From Actinernus sp. WN-2022 (Eukaryota > Cnidaria > Anthozoa > Actiniaria > Actinernidae), in NCBI GenBank assembly GCA_030867875.1, contig JAOWCC010000019.1:36375976-36439975 (forward strand): 64,000 bases of DNA, written 5' to 3'. The notes beneath the pieces were generated by a model. That model made no database searches. It was not told the origin of the DNA and saw only the letters and a program-made list of their open reading frames with translations. Position numbers and translations under genes: made by a program. Every line of letters starts with the position of its first letter. The first letter of the stretch is position 1. Below are positions 23,529 to 35,195 of the stretch, one piece after another.

Positions 23529-23724
23529 TAGACCCTTTCAGCTTGCCTGTTTATTGCCCCATTTCAGACCACGTGATAGCTCTCCAGAGGATTCAGTGCT
23601 TTGTTCACCAATTATAGAAATTGGTACATTTCCTCTTGGGATACAGAAAAACAAAAAAAGCATTACCTAAGGGAAAAGTCGTGGTCTGAAATTGGGCAAC
23701 AAACAGGCAAGCTGAAAGGGTCTA
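23529..23724. mobile_element. MITE, about 43-bp inverted repeats, TA target duplication
   Basis: TAGACCCTTTCAGCTTGCCT at the left is mirrored at the right by AGGCAAGCTGAAAGGGTCTA. Arms extend to the ..CAGACCAC/GTGGTCTG.. words with one indel. The outer TA on both sides fits Tc1/mariner-type insertion. Confidence 0.8.
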
Positions 23725-23729
23725 ATTCA

Positions 23730-25030
23730 TACATGGGCTTTTACCGTGCTTCGGCCATGTTAATTAACTCCCAGGAGAATAAAAATATTTCTTTTTGCCT
23801 GGTAAACTCGTTGTGAAACCCACCAGTGTGAGGCGACCGGGGCCAAAACCATTGTTTTATCCAAAATGACTTAATTGTTATAACAGTCGGCCATAAGTAA
23901 GTATAGGTTACTTGGTGCCCCGGAAATACAAGTACTGCATTGTTTCACACAATGTTTTTGTTTTACTTCATATACATATACTGTGAAACATTTCAATTTA
24001 CATGTATCTCTTTCGTGTTTATAAGTAATTCTGTACAATTCAATCTTTTCAATGATAACATAAGGTTGAAGCCATCAAATTATGCATGACAAGGTTCTTG
24101 CTAGGGCTGCACATTGTACCATTGACAGAACAGAGTCAGAAGTGACCATTATCACAAAATATTTGTAACCATAGGCTGCATACTTCTATCTTAAAAAAGT
24201 CCATGACCAAATTCACAAAAAAAAATGATATATGGGTTATTTGACACATACTTGAGCAGAATTCCTAGCTAGAACACTGTTTCCCATTTAAACTAATGTT
24301 TAACTTCGATAGCTGAAGAATCGATCGTCGAAAACTTAACAATCTGTAAAGTATTAAGTAGTTGATGGATTTTAACAGTCATTGCATGTACTTGTTTGCC
24401 TAATGGGTACCTAACGGGGGATCCCTGCACATTTTTTTTAGAAGCGAAAGACAGCAATTAACGACAATAGACTTATAGTCAAGGCACTACATCCTCTTTG
24501 GTTTCTGAAATTCGCAGTTGATAACCCTACACTGACTGATCCTTGGATTCAGTGTTGTGATAACATTGTCTACTTATACGTGGCCCAATAAACCTGACAC
24601 GAAGGACGTCTTCATCTGGCCGTGTTCGTAACTGCGTGATATTTTCGTTTATTTTCTCAGGGTAACAGTATGACGACACAACGACCAGAGGACGGCGAGA
24701 GCATATAGATCAAGATGCAGTACATCCTTACCGAAATACACGTTTCAGAACAGTACGGTATGTCGGCCCATGCTCGATTCTTGAGGGAACACCACAGGTT
24801 GATCCTGAGGTAGGATTATTAGTTAATCTTGATATTAGCCTAACTATGACAATCGTGCCAAAGACTGTCCTAGGCGTTAGAAAAGTAAGAGAGAGACACA
24901 CAAAAGGCAATGTTGAAATATTTAGACGAGTATCACACAAATGCGTTGACTATCGGCAGCATATAAGGCTTATTATTAAGTACGGATAATGTTTAATTAA
25001 CTTTATGCCAATTGTAAGAAGTGAAGAAGC
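23730..25030. other. Non-coding, nothing assigned
   Basis: No domain-bearing frame, MITE ends or RNA gene could be supported. The 3' side may hold an untranslated leader of the downstream recombinase-like gene. Confidence 0.4.
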
Positions 25031-25033
25031 ATA

Positions 25034-27720
25034 GTGACCAACCATTCTAATCCTTCCCCGGTAGAAAGCAGCACCTCAGGTGATGAGGATGATAACGTAG
25101 AAAGGGTTGAAAGGGAGGTACCCGTTCATGTTGCACCCCCTAGAGAGGAAAGGGAACACAGGAAATGGGACCAAAAGAAAAGGGAGCAGCCTGACAAGAG
25201 TGACATGGAGGAGGTCGTACAAGTTCAGGGGAAACCAGCCAAGCTAACCCAAACACTCCAAGGGCCTCTCTTCAAGGGACACTGCCCTACTTGTCACCTA
25301 AAAGAGTCGCGCCTAGAATCACACCTCTGTAGCAAGAAGCACGGATGGTCCAAAGCCAGATACATCAAGTGGCGTAAAAACCTGAAGGGCACGGCTGACA
25401 AATACAGAAAAGAGCGGAACTGCCCCAAGTACAGCTGGAAAGGTAAGTGGTTTGACAACCACCTGATTAGGCACCACAAGATCGCCAGGGATTCGGTGGA
25501 GTATGTCACTATTCTTGGTGCTAAAGAAACTAACCCGGATACACCAACTCCCCCGTCCTGCCCGGCTGAAAAAACTGTTACGCTCCTGGACTCAAGCCCT
25601 CCGCACCGTGAATCCAAAACCCCAAACGTAAAAGAAGAGTAAGTTCATAACATAATTGGAAGAGGATGAAGTTGAGCAGCCCGTCACAACATCACATGAA
25701 GAAGACGAGTACGTCCTTGAAGGCATCACCCTCCAGTTACGAATGCCATGGATTGGGTGAGAGAGTTCAATATACTGGAGGATGAGGAGGACATAGACGT
25801 CCCAGATCTTAAGACTGCATAAATGTAAAAGTAAACCTCCTACACAGTCCACTTCAAATGACTTTGATAGTGATGGTAGTTTCTCTGACAGGACGTATGT
25901 CCCAGGTGAGGATGATGAAGAGGAGAGGAGACCGATGTAGAAGTTGATAAAGTGCGAAGCCAAAAGAAAAATATGATGAAGCATTCCAACCGCCAACCAT
26001 CCTAGATGCTTTGATCAAGGCTTGGCATGTCCATCTCTCGTCACCAGATGATGGTGGATGCAAGTCAAAGCAAGAGATTGGACTTATGTGTCAACAGGTG
26101 ACAACCATAGCGACAGCAGTGGATCCGACCTATAAGACCCTACTGGTATTCCTTGATGCAGACCTACTGTACTCCCGCTTCTTTAAGAAGCAGTTAGACT
26201 TGAGGAAAGCAGATCCACACCGAGGCCTCACCGTCAATACCCTAAGGCAGGGCTCGAAATTAAGAAAAAAAAGGAAGCGTAATTTTACGCCCAGCTTAAA
26301 AAATTTAGGCGTAATTCTCCAAAATTTAGGCGCAAATAATTGTGCATTAGTAGCTGAAATTTGTATGTTATAGGAAAAGGGTAAAAAAAAATTATGTTGC
26401 AAATCATTTGCTTTTTTTGTAATAAACATTCGACTTTAAACTCATTGAGTTCAATATCGCTTTTTTAAACAAGACAGAGAAAGAAAAAGGCGTGGCAGCC
26501 GTTTTCCCATGCGGTCACGCAAAGTTTCGCAGGAAGCCATGCAAGTGTTTAAGTGTAACGTACATGTCTAGCTGAGCTAGGCTGTTAAAACAGATCTATC
26601 GAGCCGGCTTTGAGACAAATAGAGCGGCAAGCAGAGACGATTTCTCTCATCTTTCTACAACAAATTGTTTGCATTTTACTACCATTTGCAAGCAAGCGTT
26701 TAGTGTAAACTTTTTTGTCTGTTGTTTCAAGTTTGAAACGCATAGTTTACTAATTACGCGGCGACATTTGGCGTGTGAAGTCTGAACTTTTAACCGCAAA
26801 ATGTAAATGTTTGACAGCTCTTGTAATGTAAACTATTTTCCCGCGATCTAGGCGTAATTTTACGCCTAAGTGGAAAACGTGCCCTGTAAGGGTATACTCG
26901 TATGCGAGGTTCTCCCTAAATCGAGACGCCACTAGAGGCATGTCGACTGTTCAGCGATTCAAGCTCCAGTCCCTCGTGAATAAGCAAGAAAACTGGAGAT
27001 CTTCTTGGAAGAAAGAAAAGGCTGTGGAGCACTCAGAGAGGCAGAAAGACCGTCGCCAAGAATTCTTCCCATTGCAACAGGTTGGAGACCATGCTCCTGT
27101 CGTCTTCTAATAATCTAACCACCGTGGATCAGGCGATCAGCCTGCAGAACATGCTTCTATTCCGTATATCACTTGACAATGCCAACAGAGCCGGACTTCT
27201 GGCCCATTTGAAGCTCAAACATGTGAAGGCTGCTGTGGTAACTGAGGATGGCCGCCGGCCAATCAACATTGCTCCCATGGTGGAGCAATAATCTATATTC
27301 AGCCAGATCTTCATGCGCTCTTAATGCAATGGTTCAACAACATCCTGCCCCTATTCCCAGCCTATGAAAACATGAAGGAGAACCACCTATTTCTTACCAG
27401 CACAGGTTCCACTATGCCATCCAACTATATCAATGTGGGACTGAAGTCGTTTGTTAGGTGCACAGCGGCCATGCGGAAGGAAACTGCAGAATCCTTCTAC
27501 AACACCATGATTAGGAAGACAGTTGTCACTGGCACCAGGATTTTTGATTTGCAAACCAATAATAACCTGGCCGTCAGCATGTACACGACTGAACAATAGC
27601 AAACCGCTCCTATGCTTTACCCAACAAGCTCCCCTGTTCGGCTAAAGGGCAGAAGGTAGTGACAGATTTATTTAAAACTAACACCACTTCCGCCACTTCC
27701 GCCACTTCCGCCGGCATGCG
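25034..27720 (+). pseudogene. Decayed zinc-finger/tyrosine-recombinase-like (Crypton-type?) gene
   Basis: The first 202 codons hold a Cys/His module, CPTCHLKESRLESHLC then CPKYSWKGKWFDNHLIRHH. After an acidic region with stops, 26011-26247 reads HVHLSSPDDGGCKSKQEIGL...DPTYKTLLVFLDADLLYSRF, like a recombinase core-binding segment. A MITE (26248-26886) then interrupts the frame, which resumes as VYSYARFSLNRDATRGMSTV. Downstream blocks read MLLFRISLDNANRAGLLAHL, then TMPSNYINVGLKSFVR, then VVTGTRI, then, in another frame, ANRSYALPNK. The last could hold the nucleophilic Tyr of an ..H/ANR.Y box. Family assignment is by pattern only. Several stops and shifts remain even without the MITE. A 9-bp tandem (cacttccgc x3) sits at 27685-27712. 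Confidence 0.45.
26248..26886. mobile_element. 639-bp non-autonomous element, TIR CAGGGCTCGAAATT, 5-bp TSD TAAGG
   Basis: The left end is CAGGGCTCGAAATTAAG and the right end is ..AACGTGCCCTG, with TAAGG directly repeated at 26243-26247 and 26887-26891. Removing the element and one TAAGG joins ..NTLR to VYSYAR.. in frame. This shows independently that the borders are correct. The interior repeats a lineage-specific word, aggcgtaattttacgcc. A short relative is at 33611-33773. The CAGGG start recalls hAT ends, but hAT duplications are usually 8 bp. Confidence 0.88.
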
Positions 27721-27729
27721 ATATTGATG

Positions 27730-29100
27730 GCCTTGTCAGCACTACAACCTCAATGTGGCGATTGCCTGAAAACATAAACATAATTATTAAACATTTAAAT
27801 TGTTTAACGTATCAATAACTTAGTATATATGTAGATTAAATACGTCAAAATAAACGTATTACTACATATACTTAGGTATCAAAAAAGAAATATATACGTA
27901 CACATATATAACTTAGTTTATAAAATAACCCAGAGGAAACTCGCGCGCTGATTGGCTGAAAGCCGTGTTTATATGAGAGTCCATAGACATGGAAATTCGC
28001 TGGCACGCGATTGTGAATGAACTGATCAAAATGGCAAACGACAAGGAATAATGTTTTCACCAAACGTTGACTTTCAATAATATGATTGTAATCAGCAAAA
28101 CCGACATATATATTTAACAAAAATACAGCCAACCGACGAAGTTATCAAATTTGTTAACCATCCCGGCCAAGATATTTTTATTTGTGGTCCAACAAACAAA
28201 AGTCGAAACCACTTTTCGTTTAACTTATTTCGTACGGTAAAACTAAAACACACAAACGGCTAACAAGTCTAGTTTTTAAACAACCTCCTTATAGACGAAT
28301 AGAGCAAGGAATGGAGCTAGAGACTAGAGTAGACGAGAGGGAAAGCAAGGAAACACTCTTTCAAATTCTTTTCTCTGTCTTTTTTTATCCCAAACTATTA
28401 AAAACTAAAAGGACATATACGTATTTGTCGGCGACGAAGTCACGAAATAATAAGCCTTCATATAAGGCCAATTGTTATCATTCACCCTGTTTGGTCTTAG
28501 ATAATTCAGATAAGGTTTTTAGCTTTCTCCTTGCCATTTTATGAACAACTACATGAAATGATGAATTTTCAAACTCACGTGCGACAGTTGTGAATTAAGT
28601 TGATATTTTGTTGATTTTTCACAGAACAAAATGAGTTTTTCCCTCTTACCTTGCACTCTTAGCCTCATCTCATTGGAAGGAAAGTTCCAACAGCTAGATC
28701 TTTCCATTGAGTTTGGTGAAAATAAAAGTTCATTCAACTAAAACCTGCTTCAAAGTTCAACAGGGGAATCATGTTCAGCGACAAAAATACCCAGTTCAAG
28801 TCCTCCACTCCTTGAATGCCTTTCGCCTTAAATTTCCGGGAAAGCATGTCTTGAATTCCGAGTTAGTCTTTTCGGGGACTGTTGAAGCAGATGTTTTTAA
28901 AAATAGAGCTACACACTGACACAGAGCCAGAGGACACAGAGCATTCCTTCTCTCAGTTTCTCTCAGTTCTGTATCGGGGGATTTCCCGCGCTGTGCAAAC
29001 TCACCGTCGGTCGATTTCTGACGACTGATACGGTTAGGAGAATTGATCTTCTGATCGTGCGTGCGTACGATTTTCTCTCGTGTTTTTCCTGTTTGTTATT
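27730..29100. other. Non-coding, nothing assigned
   Basis: Short frames only. The region 28311-28920 has open stretches without recognisable motifs. No RNA gene or transposon ends were supported. Confidence 0.4.
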
Positions 29101-29106
29101 TTATAA

Positions 29107-29237
29107 AAGCAATATAACACGCTTATCATGTCTTTGTTCTCTTATAAACACTTGGGTCAAGTTTTTCTTTGTTCTCCCAACATATCCCGCGTGTGTATAT
29201 AAGAGAACAAAGACATGGAAAGCGTGTTATATTGCTT
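29107..29237. repeat. Foldback repeat, about 45-bp arms
   Basis: AAGCAATATAACACGCTT followed by ATGTCTTTGTTCTCTTATA pairs with TATAAGAGAACAAAGACAT and AAGCGTGTTATATTGCTT at the other end. There are small mismatches and a loop of about 45 bp. It is a probable MITE. Confidence 0.8.
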
Positions 29238-29639
29238 AAATATAAACCACATATGCGTTACATATAGGACATACGAGTGCTTCACACAGTTATACCGCAA
29301 TACATGCACCCAACATGCATACACGCAAACCTTTTTCAGTCCCCTATGGTTCGCATTTAGGGCAAGTACTAGCTAGCTATAGGTATATAGGTTAAGTTGT
29401 TAGTACAAAACACATGCATACACCCAGTACACACAAAGTCCTTTGGAAGGCTCAAGAAATTGAGTGGTCTGGTTCAATTCCAGACGGGCTTAGTACTGGC
29501 AACCACACATACTTACAAACACATCAATCACATATCAACCGTTATCAACTGTATTTTAAAGGTGATTGCACCATCGTAGTAAGGGATAATGTAGCTATCT
29601 AGATAATGTTTCAGTTTTCAAAAATACTTAGGGTAACTA

Positions 29640-30710
29640 TATGTCAAAATTAGTCAAAGTTGGTAGGCTGTTGCTAGGATTGATATAACGTAACACTGCC
29701 AAATTCTTACCGTTCCATCATTGGTCTATTTAACCAGCATCTAATATCTCAAAAAAGTGAATACCATAGCGAATGATTTTTTTTAATCAACCACCCATCG
29801 AAACTATAAAAAACAGTCAATCATATTCCTTCACAAATTCGTATCAGTCAATTTTCAACCAATTTCCAAACTAATTGCACCAACATATTTCTAGATAACG
29901 TACAAATACGTTGTACTACGTTGTACAAATATCAAATATATATTTTTTAAAGTCATTTTTACTAATGTTTTGGTGATTTGTACCACTTTTCCAAACATTT
30001 CTATCTCCATCAATATTCAACTAATTTCAAATATATTTCTGAGTTAAGAGATAGTCTGTCTATCCTGCTATCTAATACCAAAATTTATGGATTTACCTGA
30101 ATATCGAGGGAGCTATAGCAAATGTACTGGACCCATTTTTACCCAAAGTGCCAAAATGGTCATTTTCCCGCTATTTTCAGCACGTTTTGATGTGTATCTC
30201 GGAAACTATACAAGCGATTTCCTTTTTTTTTTCGCTCATCGTACTCAGCTAACTTGCCGCTTCCATATGGTGCCATTTCTATCTAAATCGCACTTAATAA
30301 AGTTGGTCACTTTTTGGGCATTTGAACCACTTTTTCAAAAGTAAATATCTCCGTCACTATTCATAGGTTAGGTTAGTAGATCTGTTTACGAGTTAACGTA
30401 GCCTGTCTATCTAGCGTTACTCTGATACCAAGTTAATGGGATTAGTTAATAGAATTAGATTATTAAGGGAGCTACAACAGTTACCCTGGACCCCATTTTA
30501 CCCCAAAAAGTGTAAAAATCATTATTTTCCCGCTATTTTCAGCACGTTTTCATGTGTATCTTGAATATTGTGTATTTTTTGTCATTTTTTGCTCATCGTA
30601 ATCAGTTAACTTGCCGCTGTTATATGGTACCATTCCGATCTCCAAACGACTTAGGATAACAAAGTTAGTCACTTTCTTGGTCGTTTTTCGGAAGGCTCTA
30701 TCTCCGGCCA
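29640..30710. repeat. Diverged tandem repeat, about 345-bp period
   Basis: Anchors gtctgtctatc..ataccaa, gggagcta, ttttcccgctattttcagca, gctcatcgta and taacttgccgct recur in the same order at about 30040-30340 and 30385-30700. Looser matches occur upstream to about 29640. No coding sequence. Confidence 0.65.
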
Positions 30711-30799
30711 ATTTCATAGCTTAGCAAATTCATGTAGCACATCGTGTTCAACGCACAGCAGGGTTCAACATGGTACCATTGCCACTAAGCAAATATATA

Positions 30800-31075
30800 A
30801 CTATTAAATATATAAAAATTGGCAATGTTGACAAGCCTATTAAAATTATTCGCATTTATTTCACATACGACGAACGCAAACGTAACGAACTTAATTTTGA
30901 TTTCGTTCTCAGATCTCTTAAAAAGAAGTTAAATATCTGGAAGTGGAGAAATCTTTCATTGTTTGGAAGCATTCAAATCATAGTCGTTTGCAAAAAAGGC
31001 TTAATTTTTTATATCCCTAAATTTTTATATCGTGCTTCCTTGATTAACACGTCGTCCCATCTCAAACTTGAAGTT
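30800..31075 (+). pseudogene. L1/Tx1-like LINE fragment (post-RT domain)
   Basis: The frame reads IIRIYFTYDERKRNELNFDF, then WKWRNLSLFGSIQIIV, then IPKFLYRASLI. This is the conserved linker after the reverse transcriptase in L1/Tx1-type elements (KILGI.F.., LTL.GKI.I.). It is cut at both ends and joins directly to a different LINE at about 31076. Confidence 0.6.
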
Positions 31076-31444
31076 TATTTCTAAAACAAACGAAAAAGCT
31101 GTTGCAATACAGCTGAATGATCACATTATGAACAATTATCTTGATGAAATATTCCAGTCTTCATACAAAATACTTCACAGCACAGAAACCGCCCTTATCA
31201 GAGTCCAAAACGACATTCTACATGTTGTTGATAGTAACAAGTCCGTGATCCTTTTGTTACTTGATCTTTCAGCAGCATTTTATACTGTCGATCACACAAT
31301 CTTAATATCTAGACATTCGATCGCTTTGGCCTAAATGGCAATGTTTTGAAATGGTTTAAATTGTATCTTACTTCTCGGAAACAATTTGTCCGGGTGGACG
31401 GCTATGATTCATCCACATGTGACCTGGAGCGTGGAGTACCGCAG
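31076..31444 (+). pseudogene. CR1/L2-like reverse transcriptase fragment
   Basis: The frame reads FQSSYKILHSTETALIRVQN, then VILLLLDLSAAFYTVDHTIL, which covers the fingers/palm motifs of a CR1/L2-like RT. After a shift at about 31315 it reads LERGVPQ. It is interrupted exactly at the GVPQ motif by a CAGGGGCGTAGC terminus (31445). The usual Asp of AFDTVDH is Tyr here. Confidence 0.7.
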
Positions 31445-32190
31445 CAGGGGCGTAGCTACCTGTACGCCAGGTACGCACGTGCGTACCTGAAAAAAGTCCA
31501 AGGGTAAAAAAATGTTGATAATAAAACTAAAACTAAATGCTGTCTAAGAATCGTCCGAGCTAACATGCGGATCGACCAATAGGAAGCCTGCTCGTAGACA
31601 CGTGATATGCTTACTTTCATTTCCAAGATGGTGGCGTCCAGTCCAAGTTGAGCAGTAACAAAGTAATCGCCAAGTAGTGTGTGGGATGAATATAAAATGT
31701 ATCACAGATTATTTTATTGTATCGGTGGGGATCACAGAGCAGAATGAACATGTGGAAGAAACCCTACCATTTCTGGACCACCTGACATCTGAAGTCAATG
31801 AGCTGTTAGTGAAACCCTTACCGGGCTTCCTAGCACAACATCTAATACCCGGTATCTGTTCACAGCATAATAATGAATAGCTATACTGTTGTGATCAATA
31901 GTATGATTTCACTGCGATGTTTATTTTGAAAAATAAATTTTAATTTTAGGAAAACTTCAACAGTTGACCGATCAAGGAATTGAAGACATTTACTATGGAG
32001 ATGCCATGCACTTGTTTCTAGATGACTTCAAGCGAGAGGTGATTAATTGGCATCATCGGTGGCTGCTGGAAGATGATAATAAGCCGCAGACGTTGGTGGA
32101 AACGTTAGACCACGCCAATCCCGACTCTTTTCCAGTATTTATGTGGCTCGATATTCCAATTTTAGTGAATTGTTATGTAGCGCATTGATC
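31445..32190 (+). pseudogene. hAT-type transposon fragment
   Basis: The left end CAGGGGCGTAGC is a common hAT terminus. Coding remnants read TLPFLDHLTSEVNELL (31752 on), then after a possible intron (acceptor ttttag at 31945-31950) GDAMHLFLDDFKREVINWHH and TLVETLDHANPDSFPVF. The last is the hAT C-terminal dimerisation region that precedes the usual PV.T...ERSFS block. That block is missing and no right terminus is visible, so the copy is 3'-truncated. It is nested in a LINE reverse transcriptase. Confidence 0.65.
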
Positions 32191-32279
32191 ATGTTGACAT
32201 TGATAGTATAGTTGGTAAATTTGTAACATTTACAACATAGAGACCACTCAGTTGTGAATAAAAGACATATGGGCCGCGT

Positions 32280-32592
32280 CAGGCAAAAAGTGAACTTCTG
32301 AGTTGTCGAACTACTGGGCGCTTGCTAAGGTCAGCATCCCAGAAACTGTTATTCGAACCAGCCAGCTGCCTTAAAACCTACGGAGATGGATCCTTTTCAG
32401 TTGCTGGGCCAAGACTGTGGAATAGATTACCAGTGCTCCTGTTTTATTTTTTAAATTAGCTTATTTATATTTTTTAGTATTTTATTCATATATTTTGAAA
32501 TTTCTCTTTCTTTTTTATAATATAGTAGTGTGAAGCGCTATGGGCAAATAATGGGTATAACGCTATATAAATATTATTATTATTATTATTTG
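32280..32592 (+). pseudogene. CR1-like LINE 3' end
   Basis: In mixed frames, KTYGDGSFSVAGPRLWNRLP, the standard C-terminus of CR1-like ORF2, is readable at about 32370-32430. It is followed by a 3' UTR with gcgctatgggcaaataatgggtataacgctatataaata and a (TTA)n tail to 32592. It may be the far end of the LINE broken at 31445. Confidence 0.7.
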
Positions 32593-32742
32593 TAGGAAAT
32601 CGCACGCAATTCCCAGTAGTACTGTTTTATGCATCGAGTTGCCATAAGGTTAAAGGTCTCACGCTATCTGGTGCAGTAGTACACTATTCTAAGTCATTTA
32701 CATTGCCGCCTTAAAGGTTAAACATGAAGATCAATTGCAGCT

Positions 32743-33099
32743 TTGCAATTTTCAACGTGGCCAACTTCTTCCTTTAACATGAGAAGAGTGTGTAATTTTA
32801 CTACCTTTGAGAATGATGATTGTTGCAGAAATAGGGAAGTACCAGAGAGGTACTTTTCTGTGTGCGACAAAGGGGAGGAATTTTGGGATGAAGACAGAGA
32901 TGCACCAGAGTCACTGGCAAAAGAGGCATTTCCAGAGGGTTTAATCTCTTCGTTCTTCGAATCTGAGGATAACAACATTGTTGTTGATCTAGCACACGTG
33001 TATAGGAATTTAGAAGAAAATGAAGATGACCAGAGTACTCTGCCCCAAAGTATTGCTATCGACCAAATCATCATAGATGAACTCGTCCCCTCGTCGTAA
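32743..33099 (+). CDS. Acidic 118-codon open frame, unassigned
   Basis: The frame is rich in Asp/Glu: CDKGEEFWDEDRDAPESLAK, then FFESEDNNIVVDLAHVYRNL. It ends at TAA 33097-33099 and lies just left of the 20-bp inverted repeat at 33298. The composition is protein-like, but no family was recognised. It could be an exon of the gene into which the 33-43 kb unit inserted. Confidence 0.3.
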   Translation: MQFSTWPTSSFNMRRVCNFTTFENDDCCRNREVPERYFSVCDKGEEFWDEDRDAPESLAKEAFPEGLISSFFESEDNNIVVDLAHVYRNLEENEDDQSTLPQSIAIDQIIIDELVPSS

Positions 33100-33297
33100 G
33101 GCGACTTTACGGACAGGTTGATTTGTATTACTTTGAAAAGTTTGGAAGGTATTTCAAGACTAACGTTTACCAAGATCCAATAGTACAAGATTTTCTGCAT
33201 TTTCCGTCAGCACATTACAGGAAATATTGACGATGATTTGTGTATTAGCAAATGAAGTGTATGTTCAATTAATTGGTTCTCCTAGTAGATGAGATCT

Positions 33298-33317
33298 CAC
33301 GCCGGGTCAGCTGTCTC
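33298..33317 (+). repeat. Left 20-bp inverted repeat of the composite
   Basis: CACGCCGGGTCAGCTGTCTC, preceded by TCT. An ATG in the context AAAATGGCGGC lies 31 bp inside, opening a 28-codon frame (33348-33434). Confidence 0.75.
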
Positions 33318-33610
33318 CTATTTCCCGACATTTGACTGAAGCCAAAAATGGCGGCTCGACGGATCATTATTTTTCGAGGACTGGAAACTAGTCTACCACA
33401 GTATATAAACGGCTCCCTACGTACCCTGGGATAGCCCGCGAAATAAGAACACAAGATTACATTGAAAGCTTTATTTTGGTACCAAACTTAAGGGGGAAAA
33501 GAGAACAAATCGTGTTGTTGGTGTAATGACAGACTGTTGACTCTATCGAAAAATGGCTCACTTTAGCTTCAATAGAATTTTTTGAACTCGCGAACACAGA
33601 CCTGAAAGAA

Positions 33611-33773
33611 CAGGGCTCGAAATTGCGCCCGATACGGACGTAAATACGCCTAGATTTTTTCGTTTTACGCCTAACGTTTTCCACTTAGGCGTAAAATTTT
33701 GGAGAATTACGCCTAAATCTTTTAAGCTGGGCATAAAATTACGCCTCCTTTTTTTTCTTAATTTCGAGCCCTG
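33611..33773. mobile_element. 163-bp MITE, TIR CAGGGCTCGAAATT, TSD AAGAA
   Basis: The ends CAGGGCTCGAAATT and AATTTCGAGCCCTG are perfect inverted repeats, and AAGAA is directly repeated outside (33606-33610, 33774-33778). The interior has the same words as the 639-bp element at 26248 (aggcgtaaaatt, agctgggc, gaattacgcc), in inverted orientation. The 5-bp duplication is therefore a family property. Confidence 0.9.
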
Positions 33774-33900
33774 AAGAATGACTCCTGGACTCTTCAATCC
33801 TTCGGTGAGAATCGTATGTTTTTTGTTTGTGTGTAATCGCTTTTATTTTATAGAAAATCTTCGATTTTCCATACGTACTATAAGTCTTGTATTGTGATAC

Positions 33901-35083
33901 TTGCCGGCAAATACGCTATTCTTTTATAGTGACTTTACGATTCCTCAGAAAAAATACAACCGCTTCGCTGTTGGGAAGTTTATGGTGGCAAAGTGTGATG
34001 CAGCAGTTGGACTAGCCAAGGAAAAATCAAGAGTTTTGACAGAAATAAAAAATCAACAACAAACTGTCCGCCGATTGAAGTTTAAGGTACGATCACAACA
34101 GTAATGTACAAGCGACGTAATGTTGATATCATATTATATGCCAGAACTAGGTAGCTTATTTGTGACTGTGCTCTTTCGCTATTTTATAACGATTGGATTT
34201 TTTTTCTTCCGATACGAGTAAGTGATATTTTAAACAACGTTCCTTTGAACAACCTATTTTATTCGAAACTGTTGTAGCTTTTTAAATTAATGAATTTATT
34301 TGAGCCGCTGAATGAAATATGATCGGACGGGAAATTCTCTCTTGAAGATTTGCATATTTTTTTGTAATTGAGAAAGGAGAAATTAGAAACTGATCTCGTC
34401 GACTTAACCCTAAATTTGTAACAGCATTTCTCTCCCTTATTAATTGTATAACATGGAATATTTTGGCGTATCTAAATAATTATATGTTATGTACGTAGGA
34501 AAATGAACTCAAAGGGACATCTGGAAGAATCAGTTCGGCTGAGCTTAAAAACATACCGAAGCACACAGGTGATGTTTGTTTTTAATATAGCAGATTAGAT
34601 GTATTTAACTAATTTTGTACTGACCAGATTATTGATAATGCAGCATTATTTAATTAATATATCATTAGTTTGATATATAAGTATATATATATATATAAAC
34701 GTTTTTGATATGCTAGTTCAATCAATAAGTATTATATATATGCAGGTTTGCTTTGAATGTTAGTCAATGAAACCATTTCTGTATTTTAGGGGGAGAAGCG
34801 AATCCGATCACCAACATCCCTACAGAGTCCAACTTACAACTCACAGACATCCCACAGACGAAGCAAAGAAACATTTGCAATGGCTTCACAGATACATGGG
34901 GCTACAACAAGCAACAAACGGCCTGCACTTGATGGTCTCTTTGACACCTTACAGAAAAGATGCAAGACTAGTGAACTAGGACATTATATTTTATTAAATA
35001 ATAAGGTTACCAACTACATAATAGACAAAAGGCAAAAAAAGGAACAAGAAATATTTAACAAATCTAGGGATAATATACAGTAA
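33901..35083 (+). CDS. Candidate three-exon gene inside the composite, unassigned
   Basis: Exon 1 contains GLAKEKSRVLTEIKNQQQTV and RRLKFK, a predicted coiled coil, ending at AAG|GTACGA (34087). Exon 2 (34499-34568) reads ENELKGTSGRISSAELKNIP between tacgtag and ACAG|GTGATG. Exon 3 after ttttag (34788-34789) contains MASQIHGATTSNKRPALDGL, then FDTLQKRCKTSELG, and ends IFNKSRDNIQ at 35083. The best exon-3 frame is one base out of phase with exon 2. No family was recognised. Confidence 0.35.
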
Positions 35084-35195
35084 AAACCCGCATGTAAGAA
35101 CCTGGTTTTTAAGAACCTGTTAGGCTAAGATTGCCCCCTTTACATAAGAACCTATTTTAGCCTAAAATTTGAAACAGGTTCTTATTTTAAAATAT
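35082..35195. repeat. aagaacctg repeat with inverted copy
   Basis: taagaacctg occurs three times in 65 bp, and its reverse complement (caggttctta) follows near 35170. This is a small dispersed-repeat remnant. Confidence 0.55.
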
